In this document: positions 21,688 to 33,345 of the stretch, in pieces
Numbering within the stretch: the first letter of the stretch is position 1
Layout: each line of letters opens with the position of its first letter
NCBI RefSeq assembly: GCF_958979055.1
Contig: NC_084894.1
Coordinates: 27,413,616 to 27,477,615, forward strand
DNA length: 64,000 nt
Reading direction: 5' to 3'
Source: Alnus glutinosa
Taxonomy: Eukaryota; Streptophyta; Magnoliopsida; Fagales; Betulaceae
Program-made: the position numbers and the translations under genes
Notes under the pieces: generated by a model
Told to the model about the DNA's origin: nothing
Databases searched by the model: none
The model's input: the letters and a program-made list of their open reading frames with translations, nothing else

Positions 21688-24600
21688 GGTTAATTAATTC
21701 TTTCTATATATGGAAAATCCTTTAAGTTGGAAAGTGAGTGATCAGTACTTCAATTCGAAGTGATTGCCTCTCATAAAGAAAGTGTCTATCAACATGGTTC
21801 CTCCGCTGCTGATCTTGATCTTCCTTTTTTCAGAGCAAATTTTCTTCACCCGGCAAGTAATTCCATAAAAAAGAATATGAAAGAAAAAAAAAATGTACAG
21901 ATAGTTTTCTGCACAAAGACTTTAGATCTTCGACCTATTCATGATTCATGTAGGATAAATGTCATGTCATGTATAAATGATGTGGCAAAACATGTAAAGT
22001 AAGAATTTGGACCAGTTGTTATCTGGGGTAAGTGAAAGATTGGATAAAAGATATTCGAGAAGTGGAAATTAACATGCATGGAATTATAAACCCTAGAGGA
22101 GCAGGACCCACACCCTAGCAGGCGCGTAGGTATCACATTCCTTCCATTAAAATTTGAACTAATCTATATCTAGACACACATTATTAAACTTGAGATTTAC
22201 CTACCTTGACTATCTCTAGCTTGAATCAACTCTTGAATCTAGCACGCCAAACATGTAATTAGTAATTAAACTCTTAAAAGAGAAATGTTAAATACTACAT
22301 TTTTATCTTAAAATGTTAATGTTGCAGTTTCACCCAACCCTATTTTTTTTATTTTTTTTTTCATTTTAACATTGATTGATGTAATGGTTGACTTGGATTG
22401 TCAATATTGTAGAATAATTGTATTGTGAGATAAAAATGTGATATATAACCTTACTCAATTCTTAAATTTTAGGTTATCACTAGATATTGTTCATGCTAGG
22501 AAACGAAACAGAAAAAATAAACACATTGAAATATCAGCTTTACGTAGGGTTACGTCCGTAGAGTTGTTGCAATTTTTCATTACGATAAAAATGATAACAC
22601 ATAAGGGGTTACAACATAAAGAATATCTATGTCGCCCTAGCCTCTTGTTGATCACTTAAAGGTCAAATATCGAAACTACCTTTTTCAATAAAATTTGGTT
22701 GGTGGAACTCTGAGCAGGCTTCGCCGGTAGACCTCTCGCAGGTTTCACATAGGGATTAGGCTATGCAAAACCCTCAAGTATGAATGAATTCATATAAAGT
22801 ATGGTAAGTCATTCTTCTCATTTCTCATAAAATAACTGCATAAAATTAGTAAGATGAGAATATACAAGTTTATAACTGGTGACATCATTTACTAGAGTCC
22901 CCCTCGGGCCTTACAAGACCACCATGCACTTATGTCACTACGATGAGCAGTTCATACTGGGGATGTCAACCATTTATGTGGCGTAGTCCATACCGCCAAT
23001 ATATTCACCAACCAGATGGTGCCGCGTGCCCCAGGTCACTACCCCAATCTAAAGGCACCACGTGGGGTGTGCTAAATCTCTTTCCTTACAAATAAGAGTC
23101 TAATGTATCATATAAATAATATAAACATTTAGAATCTCTACATATATCCAGCTCTCTATTTTTCTTATAATTCTTCATTGACTTAAGCATCGAAGTGTCT
23201 TCCACTAGCTTAGCAGGTCTCCTTGGATGACCGGCGTGCGGTCAATTGTACGAACAAGAACAATTTTCAGAAAAATAGTTATTACCACTAAAGCATGGAG
23301 TAGCTGTATATATATAATAGGCCACGCATTATGAAGGCGAGTGGAAGAAACCTTCACGTGTGAATTATACAAATGTAAATGGAAAGAGGCAGGGCATTGT
23401 TGAGAGAACTGTGCTGAGATGATTCCTGTTGTCGGTGATCGATCACGGATTTGTCTTTGCTTGTTACCATGCATGACCGCACCTGATAACAACAAAACTG
23501 GTTTTTTCACTTCTCGAAGATTCCCTAATCCCTTGTGAAGTTTTTATATGCTGCTTTCTGACATATTTTGGATTCAGTGCCTGTTTTCTAATCTAACGGC
23601 CATCACTACCACGATATCGTAGCTAGACTGAGGATGATGATTCTGAGATTGGAGGTTAGCTAGTCGATCTGCTATAGAAGATAACAAGCTTTGACTTGAT
23701 TCTTCTTATAAAGCCTTTATGTGGCCTCAAGTCCCCTTCTTTTACTTTATTGTTCTATTTTCTTTGGTAGAAATAATAGATCGAGCTACAGTCCAACTGG
23801 GAGTAGATCAAGAAAAACAGAAGCTTTTTTCTTTTTCAATTAATTAAAGAAGAAGCACCATTCAATTGTAATAAGCATTTTGAATAGAACCAAAATGGAT
23901 CAATTCAAAATTCATGCAATAAATATTCTTGTGCTAAAATATTGATTAAAATTATTAAATTAATTATTTTTTCCTATGAGTTTAAACTCCTAGCTAACAT
24001 ATATAACTAATGATTTAATGTGATATTAAAATTCACTTCTCAATTTTTTTCCTGTCAACTTAAATTTTTGGAACAACTGGCGATTTGACACTGTGATTAT
24101 CACGGAGAAGGATTCCATAAAGGAAGGATCCTTTTTAGTTGCTAATCACAATTTACATGAAGCTATATATCACCTCTCCTAGCCTTATGCTGTAATTTAG
24201 TGCAAAAGAGCCAGTTAGGAGATCTAGTAATGGTTTTTGGGTATTTGGTGACCTTGCTCCACCTCAGACTCACGCTTCTCTGAAGCACCTGCTAACACAT
24301 GCATGAGAAAATATTTTGTATTATTGTTTTTGGAATAAAGTTTTCCTTTATTAAACTAAGTTAGAGAAAATTTCTTTGATCCAGTCTATTAAACTGACAA
24401 GCCGGTATCCAAAATACATGTAATTTTCACGTGCATTTTTACTTCTTTTTTTTAGTTTAGCACGCAGACTTGACTTCATGATAAAAACCCCCGTACTGAA
24501 GATTAACCCTTGTAATTATATGGAACTAGCTTAATTATGAGCGAATTATGGCTGGATCTTTGTTTTGATTACTTTATATTATTAAAAATTTTAATGTGAT

Positions 24601-24766
24601 AATTAATGTTTAACCGGCCTTAGCAAATTGTCTTGATCTGATAATGAAATTTTAGTAAAATGTTTAACTGTCTTAATCTGTTTTTAACACTTTAATATTT
24701 AACAAGTTTATTAGTGACACACTTAATTAATTAAGACCGAAATCCTAGCTACCACTCTTAAGTCTT
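21688..24766. other. Gene-free spacer upstream of the GARP gene
   Basis: This holds the promoter side of the minus-strand GARP gene and otherwise unremarkable AT-rich DNA. A stretch at 22670-23110 is less AT-rich and looks repeat-derived, but shows no domain. The 101-codon minus frame at 23205-23510 has no recognisable family, start context or splice partner. No RNA gene was seen. Confidence 0.45.
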
Positions 24767-25176
24767 GGATCCGGCTACTATGCGGTACTAAAAAGTACCG
24801 CATATTTGCGGTAGTAGTCGGAACGGCTAGGATTCATAGCCAACATGTTTTTAGTTTTTTTTCGTATTTGACTTTTTTTTTTTTTCTTTTAACTCCGTGA
24901 CCTCCATTAAAGTCAAACAGAAACCTTTTGCCCCCACTTAGCCAACGTCCACAACTGGCACTGGTCCAAGACAGACTACATCGAGTTGTCCAGAAATCTT
25001 CTGTCCAAGCTCCTCTCGGATCTCACCGTCCTTGACGGCGAGGGGAACCTCTACATCAAGACCAAGAATGTAGACAAGGTCGAGGGCGAGGCCTATGTCA
25101 ACGTGCGCAAGGGGAAGATCATCCCCCGCTACTACCGCAGATATTTGGTACTTTTTAGTACCGCATAGTAGCCGGA
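24767..25176. mobile_element. Pack-type TIR element carrying a captured Aha1 exon
   Basis: The terminal inverted repeats are about 48 bp: left tccggctactatgcggtact onward from 24770; the right end is its inverse, with only a few mismatches over the 48. Each TIR contains its own small palindrome (gcggtact / agtaccgc). The 12-base string CTCTTAAGTCTT lies directly outside both ends (24755-24766 and 25177-25188), a target duplication in or slightly above the 9-11 bp Mutator range. Between the TIRs lie a T-rich stretch, intron-like sequence and a GC-richer exon of a host gene. High TIR similarity and an exact flank repeat suggest a fairly recent insertion. Confidence 0.8.
24942..25126 (+). pseudogene. 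AHA1: Captured fragment of an Aha1 (activator of Hsp90 ATPase) gene
   Basis: After an intron-like 3' end (ccccacttag) the sequence reads NVHNWHWSKTDYIELSRNLL and, further on, GEGNLYIKTKN, EGEAYVNVRKGKIIP. These are hallmarks of the Aha1 N-terminal domain, which binds the Hsp90 middle domain and stimulates its ATPase. The reading frame is open through the 62 captured codons and runs on into the right TIR, ending in a stop at 25166-25168. Only this piece of a roughly 350-residue protein is present, so it cannot make a working co-chaperone. It is visibly richer in G+C than its surroundings. The donor is presumably an intact Aha1 gene elsewhere. Confidence 0.85.
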
Positions 25177-26577
25177 CTCTTAAGTCTTAACCCTTGTACT
25201 AAATATGCTTCAATAAGTTATATATTACCAACTACAAGGAAAACTCTTAATTAATTAACTGTCACTAATAAACTTGTTCAACTATATTTTTGGACCGCTA
25301 AACCGGCGATGAGTCATATGTAAAACAAGAAAAATGATCATCTGAAAACATCGATCTATCCTAAAAGACTGAAGAACCAGTGTCCCCTTCTAAAGTGATG
25401 AGGAGCTCCTTAGAAATGGTCCTTATATATATGATGAGTTTTTGATGATCGTCACGTGGCAGGCTACAACTGTCCAATATTTTTCGATCATATATGCAAT
25501 GGGGTTATTGGGTGGGCCTTAAACAAATTTATTGAATATTTAGAAAGACATTTTATTCCAAATCAATTTTGATGTTTTCCATATGTTTCAATTCAAACGT
25601 CAACTTCTTTTCTTTTTCTTTTTTAATATAAATTTCATTATCTCCTCCAAATTAGCAAACAATGGTAAGAGAACAATGCATGATGAACTACTTAAATGAC
25701 CCATGACAAGAACAAGAGACGGAATCAAGGGGACCGGGGACCAACCCCGTCTCTCTTTCCGTTCTAAAATTTATGCATAATTTGAGACGAAATTAGAGTC
25801 TCTTACGACATGGACTGAGAGTCCTCTTGATTTCGTCTACGACAAGAACTAAAACAACGTGAAAATAATCCTTCTCTCGGCAAAAGATTCCTTATTAAAA
25901 ATTAGGCATCCTTTAGCAAAAGATTACATTGTCCTTATTAGTGGGTAATGTAGATTTACAAATTTTTAAACTGCTCATTCATCATACCATCATGTTCATT
26001 AGAGAACAATTATATATGCTAGAGTAGTAACAATATTAATAACAATGATATAATTAATGATAAGAAATGAAACTAATGTCTTATTATATGACCTTCATTT
26101 TGGCAAGGATTTGAGATAATTAGGCCTTCATAGCTATCAAAAGTTGTCTAGTGCTGCATGTGGGGAATATTTAAACCAAAACTTGTTTGTTTTCTATGCT
26201 CATTGAGACTCGAAAAGCTTAGACCATTGCCAATTTGCCAGTGAAAGGTCAACTGCTCAAAACCCCTACCATTAATTTATCCCGCTCCAGTCCACTGGAA
26301 AATAGTTATTTTATTGCCCATGGGAATACTAGCCCTATTAATGCGGATCCAACAATAATTTGAGAATGAGTATGTTTGTCCTTTTTCCCAACCCTCACCA
26401 CCGCCACCACTATCAGCTAGTTCCTCTATCCCTGTGCTCATCGTGGTTTGTGTTACATCAAACCCGATACATATGCATGTCATGGATGGGTCAGACCATA
26501 TAGCATGATACCTATCTTAGCAATTTTGTTGTTGAAATTGCGAGCAATTGGAACAGTAAATATAATAATGTTTTATG

Positions 26578-27172
26578 TAGGAATGAAAATATGAATGTAA
26601 ATGCGATTATTAGCAATATCTATATCCGCATAATGTGCTTATTACTTTTAAGTATCCGCATCATGCGATTACTCTATGTATCTATGCTGTTATTGTAGTT
26701 ATTAAATGAGGTTATTATCAGCTATCTGCATACGATGTAATTGACGTTTTAGATTACTATCTAAATCTATATAGAAGATTAAATAATGTAGTTATTACTA
26801 ACAATAGAGGATCATTATCTTATAGAGTAATCGGAATTTAGATTACCCAAAGAAAAGAAAAAACATAAATGTAGTAAAGTATGACTTTGAGATGATAGTG
26901 AAAAAAAATAAAAATGTGAACACATAATCTAAAGGTCCTAAACTTACTAAATTCAAAACGACCTCATTTTAGTTAATTTAATTAAATATTTAATATATAT
27001 TATATATAAAGGGAATGCGGATGCGGTTATTAACTGCATCTGCAAAACCTAATTCGCTATCCGCAAATATGAACAATGGGTTTTGATAACTGAATTCGCA
27101 TGTGTGAATAGCGATTAGGTGCGAATATCAGCCGATATGAGTGGTTATTATCCGCCTGCATTTTCACCCCTA
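26578..27172. mobile_element. Non-autonomous hAT element with 8-bp target duplication
   Basis: The left end TAGGAATGAAAAT and the right end, in reverse TAGGGGTGAAAAT, are the short TIRs typical of plant hAT elements. The flanks are GTTTTATG (26570-26577) and GTTTTGTG (27173-27180), an 8-bp duplication with one difference. The inside has many tccgcat / gcgatta subterminal motifs and no transposase. Length 595 bp. Confidence 0.8.
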
Positions 27173-27357
27173 GTTTTGTGAAGCCTATTTGTCTCAAAAA
27201 GTCTAGCTCGAGCAACCACCTGCCTACCTTTTGGGACGTATAAGTCCCATAGGAATTCTCTCACATTTTTTACTCGAATTTCTAAATTGCTAGAGATCTG
27301 GATCATCATAGCATACTACACTCGATATTTATTTGTATAATGTATATTCTTTAAGGA

Positions 27358-27978
27358 AAAACTTCATTGACCACCCCATAAACTTTAAAAAGTGTCGATT
27401 TAGTGTATCAGTATTTCAATTTTCTTTAATTTCACCTTTCTGATAGGATTTTCTGTTACATCTTGTTAAAAATCCCCCAAAATACCCTATATATATATAT
27501 AATTTCAAAGATTTTAAGTATGGGTATTTTTGCAAATTTCGTTAAATCCTGACCAATGCCCAAATCCTTGCAATTTTTTTTCTTTTTTTTTTTTCCTGAA
27601 AAAAATGAGGGGTATTTTAAGAATTTTGGCACCCCTCCATTAGGATTTAACGAAAAATTCTAACAAAAATGTGAAATAAAAAAAAAATATAAAAAAAATA
27701 AAAAAAAGACTGATGGCATGTTTGGGTGAGAGAGATTTTTAAAATATCAAATTTTACTCATATTTTATTCAACTTTTTTCTAATTTTGTCTCGGGCTTCC
27801 TAAACCATCCAAACATAATTTCAAAAACAAATTTTTTCGATATTCACAATTTTTCAAAAAATCACACATCCAAACGAGCCATGGAAGATTGATATACTAA
27901 GTTGACACTTTTTAAAATTTATTAATGTGATTAAAAAAGTAATGAAAAATTAAGAGTAGTAAGTAAAATTCTTTCTTT
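27358..27978. mobile_element. Imperfect-palindrome MITE, copy D, with a nested element
   Basis: Same family as the copies in the bZIP introns: left arm aaacttcattgaccac, ataaactttaaaaagtgtcg, gtgtatcagtatttcaat; right arm gatatactaagttgacactt through gagtagtaagtaaaat. It is longer than the others because 27715-27880 is an insertion bounded by ggcatgtttggg and ccaaacgagcc. Confidence 0.6.
27715..27880. mobile_element. Small TIR element nested in MITE copy D
   Basis: The ends ggcatgtttggg and, in reverse, ggctcgtttgga form a TIR of a type common in short plant DNA transposons. The interior is AT-rich with no coding sequence. Removing 166 bases restores the usual order of blocks of the host MITE. 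No clean target duplication was identified. Confidence 0.5.
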
Positions 27979-29083
27979 TTTTTTCATTACAGTCAAATCA
28001 GAGAGCTAATGAGAGAGAACTTCTATGGAATTTACGCGTCTTTGGACAAGTGAGCTTCACATCTCAAGCTCTTTAAACACCTGCTTTAACATGTAAATCC
28101 CATTAGGACCATCTCTCGTTAGCTAGCCAAATTGACTGTAATTTTGTAAACCAAATTCCTCCCCATCCCCATCCTCTGTTGGGCTTGGCCTAAAAGTTTG
28201 ATCCAATTAGGAAGAGCCTAAGGTTAAAATGCTGGTAGTGACTGTGAGTCATTATGCATTCATCAAAGGCTGAGACTTGTTTTGGACTGGACCATTGGGA
28301 ACATATGTTCTATTGAAGAATCAGCCACACGAAGAAAGCTGTACAAGGCAATGCAGGACTCTAGGATGATCCTTTTCTTTTCCTCTCTTTGCTACGATAG
28401 AGGACCAATCTATAAGTAACCACTAGAAATCCGAATTTTTAGCAATAGTTGATAGGTTTGCTAATTGTGAGAGAATTTTTTCATAGGATTCGCATGGTCG
28501 AACATGTTTCAGGCTGGCCAAACACCTACCCGAATAATTATGTCGCATAAAAGTCGTCTTACATTTACAAATAAGTGCACATTTCTACATAACAACATGG
28601 GTACAACTATAGTGGGATGAGATTTATGATTTAGTCTCTAATGTATGACTCTCTCTGAGTCTCTTTCAAGTTTTGCAAGGTTCAATTTTCATCTCTTTTT
28701 GGGTTAATTACTTTGAACTCGCAAAAATATGTTATTTCCCTAAAAAATAAAAACCAATAATATTTAATTAGGGCAAACATTATTTTTATTTTTTTTATAA
28801 GCATAAAGGTAGATATATAAGATTTTTAGTTGTGGGTTGTAGATTTTTACTTTGGTATTTCCAAATAATTTTCTCTCTAAAAGGATAAATGACACATACC
28901 TCTCAATTTGACACTGTATTTGTAATCACCCCACCAAACTTTAAAAAGTAACAATAAACTCCCACAAATTATTAGACGCTCTCAATTTACCCCATTCATC
29001 AACATTTTGTTTAAGTTGGACGAAAAATGCATCACTTAACCCACTTGTGACTCAAAATGTCTATTATAATTAATATTTAGGGC

Positions 29084-29412
29084 TGCCAATTTTTTTTCAT
29101 GACTTTCAAAGACGATACGAATTGAATCCAAACGAGTCTGATTTGTTTAATTAAATGGGTCAAGTTATGATTAACCTATATAGTGTTATGTCTATGCTTC
29201 GACACGATCCTAATTCGAAAAGCGTCATAATGACAGATAATTTTTAAATGACCAGTGAACTCAACACGAACCCAATACAAAATTATAAGGTTATGGTCGA
29301 AGAGTTTGACTCGTTTAGTTAAATGGGTCGGGTTATGGTTGATCTATATAGTCTTATACACATGTCTCGATACGATTCGAACCCGACATGCAAACACGAA
29401 CTACCACTCCTT
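29084..29412. repeat. Dispersed repeat, hAT-like, with tttaattaaatgggtc core
   Basis: The block holds gggctgccaatttttt at one side, (t)ttaattaaatgggtc(a/g)(a/g)gttatg twice (about 29147 and 29318), repeated atagt(g/c)ttat blocks, and a cacgaactaccac end. Related blocks occur at about 53637-53980, 56640-56870 and 58265-58412, so this is a multi-copy family. The ends resemble the short TIRs of hAT MITEs but no target duplication was fixed. Confidence 0.5.
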
Positions 29413-29573
29413 ATTATACATTTATACCCCTAAGTCAAATGAAAAATTTTAGGAAAAAAAGAATGTGGAAGGAGACCCTAACCATGGGCCTATGTGAATG
29501 GAGACCCACGACGGCCGAGGCCCAAGATCTGACCATGGGTTTGGCTAGGGAGACTCTTCTCTAAATTTTATTA

Positions 29574-30158
29574 GGGATAATTGCATTGTTAGTCTCTGGA
29601 GTTGGCCATAATTATTTTTCATTTCTTATGGTTCAAAAAGTTCAAGGGAGGTTCTCATGGTAAACAATAATTACAAATCACTCATTGGACCAATTTTTCA
29701 TCCACTAGGTTAACATATTTTGTTAGTCAGCTACGCCATACTCAATAGGAAGTTGACACGTGTCCAATACAATAAAAAAAATCAAATAAAAATATAAATA
29801 AATAAAAAATAAATATTTGTTTAAAAAAATAAAAATAAAAATACAAAGGGGTGTCCAAGCCACCCTCGGCCAATAGGGGTGGCGCGCGGCCACCCCTAAA
29901 ATCATTTGGGGATGGCCTGACAACCACTCCTTTGTATTTTTTTTTATTTTTTTTTTTTTATTGTGATGGACACGTGTCGGCTTTCTATTGGGTGTGACAT
30001 GACTGACTAATGGAATCTGTTAACTTTTGGATGGAAAATGTGTTTAGGAACTGATTTGTAATTAGTGTTTACCATGAGGACTTCTCATGAACTTTTTAAA
30101 TCACAGGGAGTGAAAAATAATTATGGTCAACTCCAGGAACCAACGGTGCAATTATTTC
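29574..30158. mobile_element. Long-hairpin Mutator-like MITE, copy 2, with 9-bp target duplication
   Basis: The left end gggataattgcattgttagt and the right end (reverse gaaataattgcaccgttggt) are inverted copies, and the arms pair over most of the 585 bp. It shares block order with the element at 15950: ccataattattttt, a caaaaagttca block, acaataattacaaatc and a GC-rich ggccacccc centre. The 9-base ATTTTATTA lies exactly outside both ends (29565-29573 and 30159-30167). Each arm has a CACGTG core (29757-29762, 29971-29976). No transposase. Confidence 0.85.
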
Positions 30159-30693
30159 ATTTTATTAATCTAAAGACAATTATATTTTCACACCTCTAAT
30201 AGGGGTATAATAGTCAATTTCAATCATGCGTTGAATTAACAGAAAATGTTAATGGGGAGGGGACAAACTGAAAGTACCCCCTAGTTTGAGAAGGTTCTAT
30301 TATTTATGTTTAAAGCATGATAAACGATTGCAAATCAAGTATAATTTCGAGGGCCAAGAGTAGTTATCAAAAAATTAAGAAAGAAAGAAACGTAAAGGAC
30401 GAAAAGACTCTTTTGCCCTTGACCAATTTAGGAGCAAAAGGAAGAAACACGTCCAAATTCCACCTGTCCGAAGAAACACTTGAGTAAATTCACGTCCCCG
30501 TTAGGTTCTTGACTCACCGTGAAGTCCCCTAGCGACCACGTCTACGAACGGTTCTCTCTCACGAAGGCGACTTTGTCTTGCAGCTAGCGGTGGCAATTCC
30601 AAGCCAATGCTATCATCGCCGTCTATGAGCGCCACAACTATTACCCGATCCCAAAACCCCTTCAATTTTGTCCTCCACCACACTTGCAATTTA

Positions 30694-30727
<34 letters not shown>

Positions 30728-31035
30728 TCCCTAAATAATGTATCCTTTCTTCTACTTCATTTTCTCTGCAAATTTACCAAAAAACCGCAACCTAACTGCT
30801 CTGTTTGACTGCCGAGAAACTTAGAGAAAGAGAGACGAAAGTGAAAGAATTTCGCGTCTTCTTTATAGTCATTAGTCATTTAACTATCGGGAAAGCCCCA
30901 CTCGAAATTATAGCGAACAAAGCCACTGTTTTGATTTTGATGGACGGGAGCTTTACTATTACTATTTTACTTTCTTCTCTTTTTCCCTAACTTTCTCGGC
31001 AGCCAAACAGGCGGAAACCGCTTTGTTCTGAAGAA
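30159..31035. other. Promoter and leader region of the PPR gene
   Basis: This holds a CT microsatellite at about 30696-30724 and GC-richer DNA from 30490. The 62-codon minus frame at 30501-30689 is unsupported. The PPR transcript probably starts between the CT tract and 31036. Confidence 0.4.
30696..30724. repeat. CT microsatellite upstream of the PPR gene
   Basis: An uninterrupted (CT)n tract of about 29 bases, 310 bases before the start codon. Such tracts are common in plant core promoters and leaders. Confidence 0.9.
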
Positions 31036-33345
31036 ATGGCCTCCGCGTACTCATTTGCTCCGTCGACCGAGCTAAATTTTCCGTTTTCTTCGTCGTTTTC
31101 GCTTCGACGGTACCGATTTTTAGATTCTCGGGTCTATCAGAGTTCAAGAATTTCCACCAGAATCGGCTGTTATTACCGAAACCCTAGCTTCGTGGTCGCC
31201 GCGAGACCGAGCAGAGTCCGAGAAATCGGGCCCTTCAAGTCGGTGGAGCTGGACCGGTTCGTGACGAGCGACGACGAGGACGAGATGAGCGAGGGGTTCT
31301 TCGAGGCGATCGAGGAGCTGGAGAGGATGGTTAGAGAGCCGTCGGATGTGCTGGGGGAGATGAACGAGCGGCTCTCGGCGAGGGAGCTCCAGTTGGTGCT
31401 CGTCTACTTCGCTCAGGAGGGGAGGTAGATAAACACCGATTATCTCGAAAGCTAAAAAGTTTTTAATTGTTTAATTAATATTCTACGAATTCAATTAGTC
31501 AATCAGTCTTTCGAACTCGAATTGCTTGCTCTGATATTCGTGCCAAAACTTAGCTATTTGATTAATATTCTGACAGGGATTCGTGGTGCGCGCTCGAGGT
31601 GTTTGAGTGGCTGAAGAAGGAGAATCGTGTGGACGAGGAGACAATGGAGCTCATGGTAGCGATAATGTGCGGGTGGGTGAGGAAGTTGATTGAGGAGGGG
31701 CGTGAGGTTGGTGACGTGGTGGATTTGCTGGTGGACATGGAGTGTGTGGGGTTGAAGCCCGGGTTTAGTATGGCGGAGAAGGTGATATCTTTGTATTGGG
31801 AGATGGGTGAGAAGGAGAGGGAGAGAGTGGTTTTGTTTGTGGAGGAGCTGTTGAGGCGTGGGATTGGTGTTGGTGTTGAGGATAGTAATGGAGAGGAGGG
31901 GCACAAGGGTGGCCCAACAGGGTATCTTGCTTGGAAGATGATGGTGAGTGTCGAGGAATTTAGTTGAATTCCTTTTTCATGGATGAATTTTGATGAGTTT
32001 TGTATTGGTGTTTTGGAAATCATTTTTGATTTGAGTTCTATTCACTTTAAGTTTTTTGGGTAGTTTGATTTTCTATTCTTCCTGTGGTTATTTTGTATAA
32101 TAGCTTACTGTTTTGTTTCATGTTGCCTGGGATGGCTTTAGTTGTTGAAGCTGAATCGTCTCTTACTGTTTGTTGCTTGTTTTCAGTTGGGTCTGAGAAA
32201 AGGGACTGAGTCAAATTTCCTATTCTGATGCTAAAGTGTGTTCAAATTGCTACTCTTCCATATATAGTACTAAGTACTAATTTTATGATATTTAAGTTTA
32301 TAATGTGGAGGATGTCAACCAATTTCTGCAAATTGATCAAACCCAAGTATCAACCTATGTTTCTTAGGCTGATTGTCAAATATATTTCGGCTGTCAAAAA
32401 ATATTGTCCAACTAAGTTTGTGAAATTGGTTTGTTTCTTGGCCATCGATACACATCCAGAATGAATATAATTGCTAATTTTGTAACCTGTTGTTTCCATG
32501 GTATTTATGTTCTAAATTTTAGATTGATTTTGAATTTTATGTGGATGACAATATAAGTTGTATTCTATCAGGTTGAGGGTAACTATAGGGATGCGGTCAA
32601 GTTGGTGATTCGTCTTAGAGAATCTGGGTTGAAGCCAGAGGTCTACAGCTACCTCGTTGCTATGACAGCTGTGGTTAAAGAGCTGAATGAATTTGCCAAA
32701 ACTTTACGTAAGTTGAAAGGTTTTGCGAGGAGTGGGTTTATAGCTGAGCTTGATGTAGAAAATGTTGAGCTTATTGAAAAGTATCAGTCAGATCTTTTAG
32801 CCGATGGAGTACACCTGTCTAATTGGGTGATTCAAGAGGGAAGCTCTTCACTTTCTGGGGTAGTTCACGAGAGGCTCCTTGCAATGTATATTTGTGCTGG
32901 TCGGGGACTGGAGGCTGAAAGGCAGTTGTGGGAAATGAAGCTTGTGGGCAAAGAGGCTGACGGAGACCTTTATGACATTGTTCTAGCAATCTGTGCTTCC
33001 CAGAAAGAGGCCAGTGCCATTGCACGGTTGCTTACTAGAATTGAGGTTACAAGCTCTTTGCGCAAGAAGAAAAGCCTATCATGGTTGTTGAGAGGTTACG
33101 TTAAAGGAGGACATTTCGATGATGCTGCAGAAACACTAATTAAAATGCTTGATCTAGGCTTTAATCCGGAGTATTTGGACAGGGCAGCTGTGTTGCAGGG
33201 ACTAAGAAAACGGATCCACCGATCTGGAAATATAGAAACTTACCTTAAGCTTTGCAAGCGCCTTTCTGATGCGAGTTTGATTGGACCTTCTCTTGTTTAT
33301 CTCTATATGAAGAAATATAAGCTGTGGGTCATGAAAATGCTTTGA
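31036..33345 (+). CDS. Plastid-type PPR protein, At2g30100-like
   Basis: A predicted 509-residue protein in three exons: 31036-31424, 31577-31943, 32572-33345. All junctions are GT-AG (GGGGAG|GTAGAT, ATGATG|GTGAGT) and phases close at the TGA 33343-33345. The first 60 residues are Ser/Arg/Tyr-rich with few acids, as in a plastid transit peptide; an acidic stretch (TSDDEDEMSEGF) follows. The body has degenerate 35-residue helical repeats, for example LVDMECVGLKPGFSMAEKVI, VIRLRESGLKPEVYSYLVAM and MLDLGFNPEYLDRAAVLQGL. PPR proteins bind organelle RNA. With so few clear repeats this one need not be a sequence-specific editor. From memory it resembles the Arabidopsis protein At2g30100; I have not aligned it. 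The antisense open frames across exons 1-2 are shadows. Confidence 0.82.

Larger units (their letters stand above)
25177..29573. other. Gene-free spacer with several small transposons
   Basis: It contains a hAT element at 26578-27172, a palindrome-MITE copy at 27358-27978 with another element inside it, and a dispersed repeat at 29084-29412. Around 25705-25850 two related blocks (acaagaacaagagacgga and its partial inverse near 25815-25850) may mark an old MITE. No gene is supported. Confidence 0.5.

Noticed and set aside
23205..23510. 101-codon minus-strand frame
   Set aside because: No domain or recognisable family, and a random-looking composition in AT-rich spacer.
31554..32023. Long minus-strand frames opposite PPR exon 2
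   Set aside because: Antisense shadows of the GC-richer coding exon; the plus strand has consistent splicing and family match.
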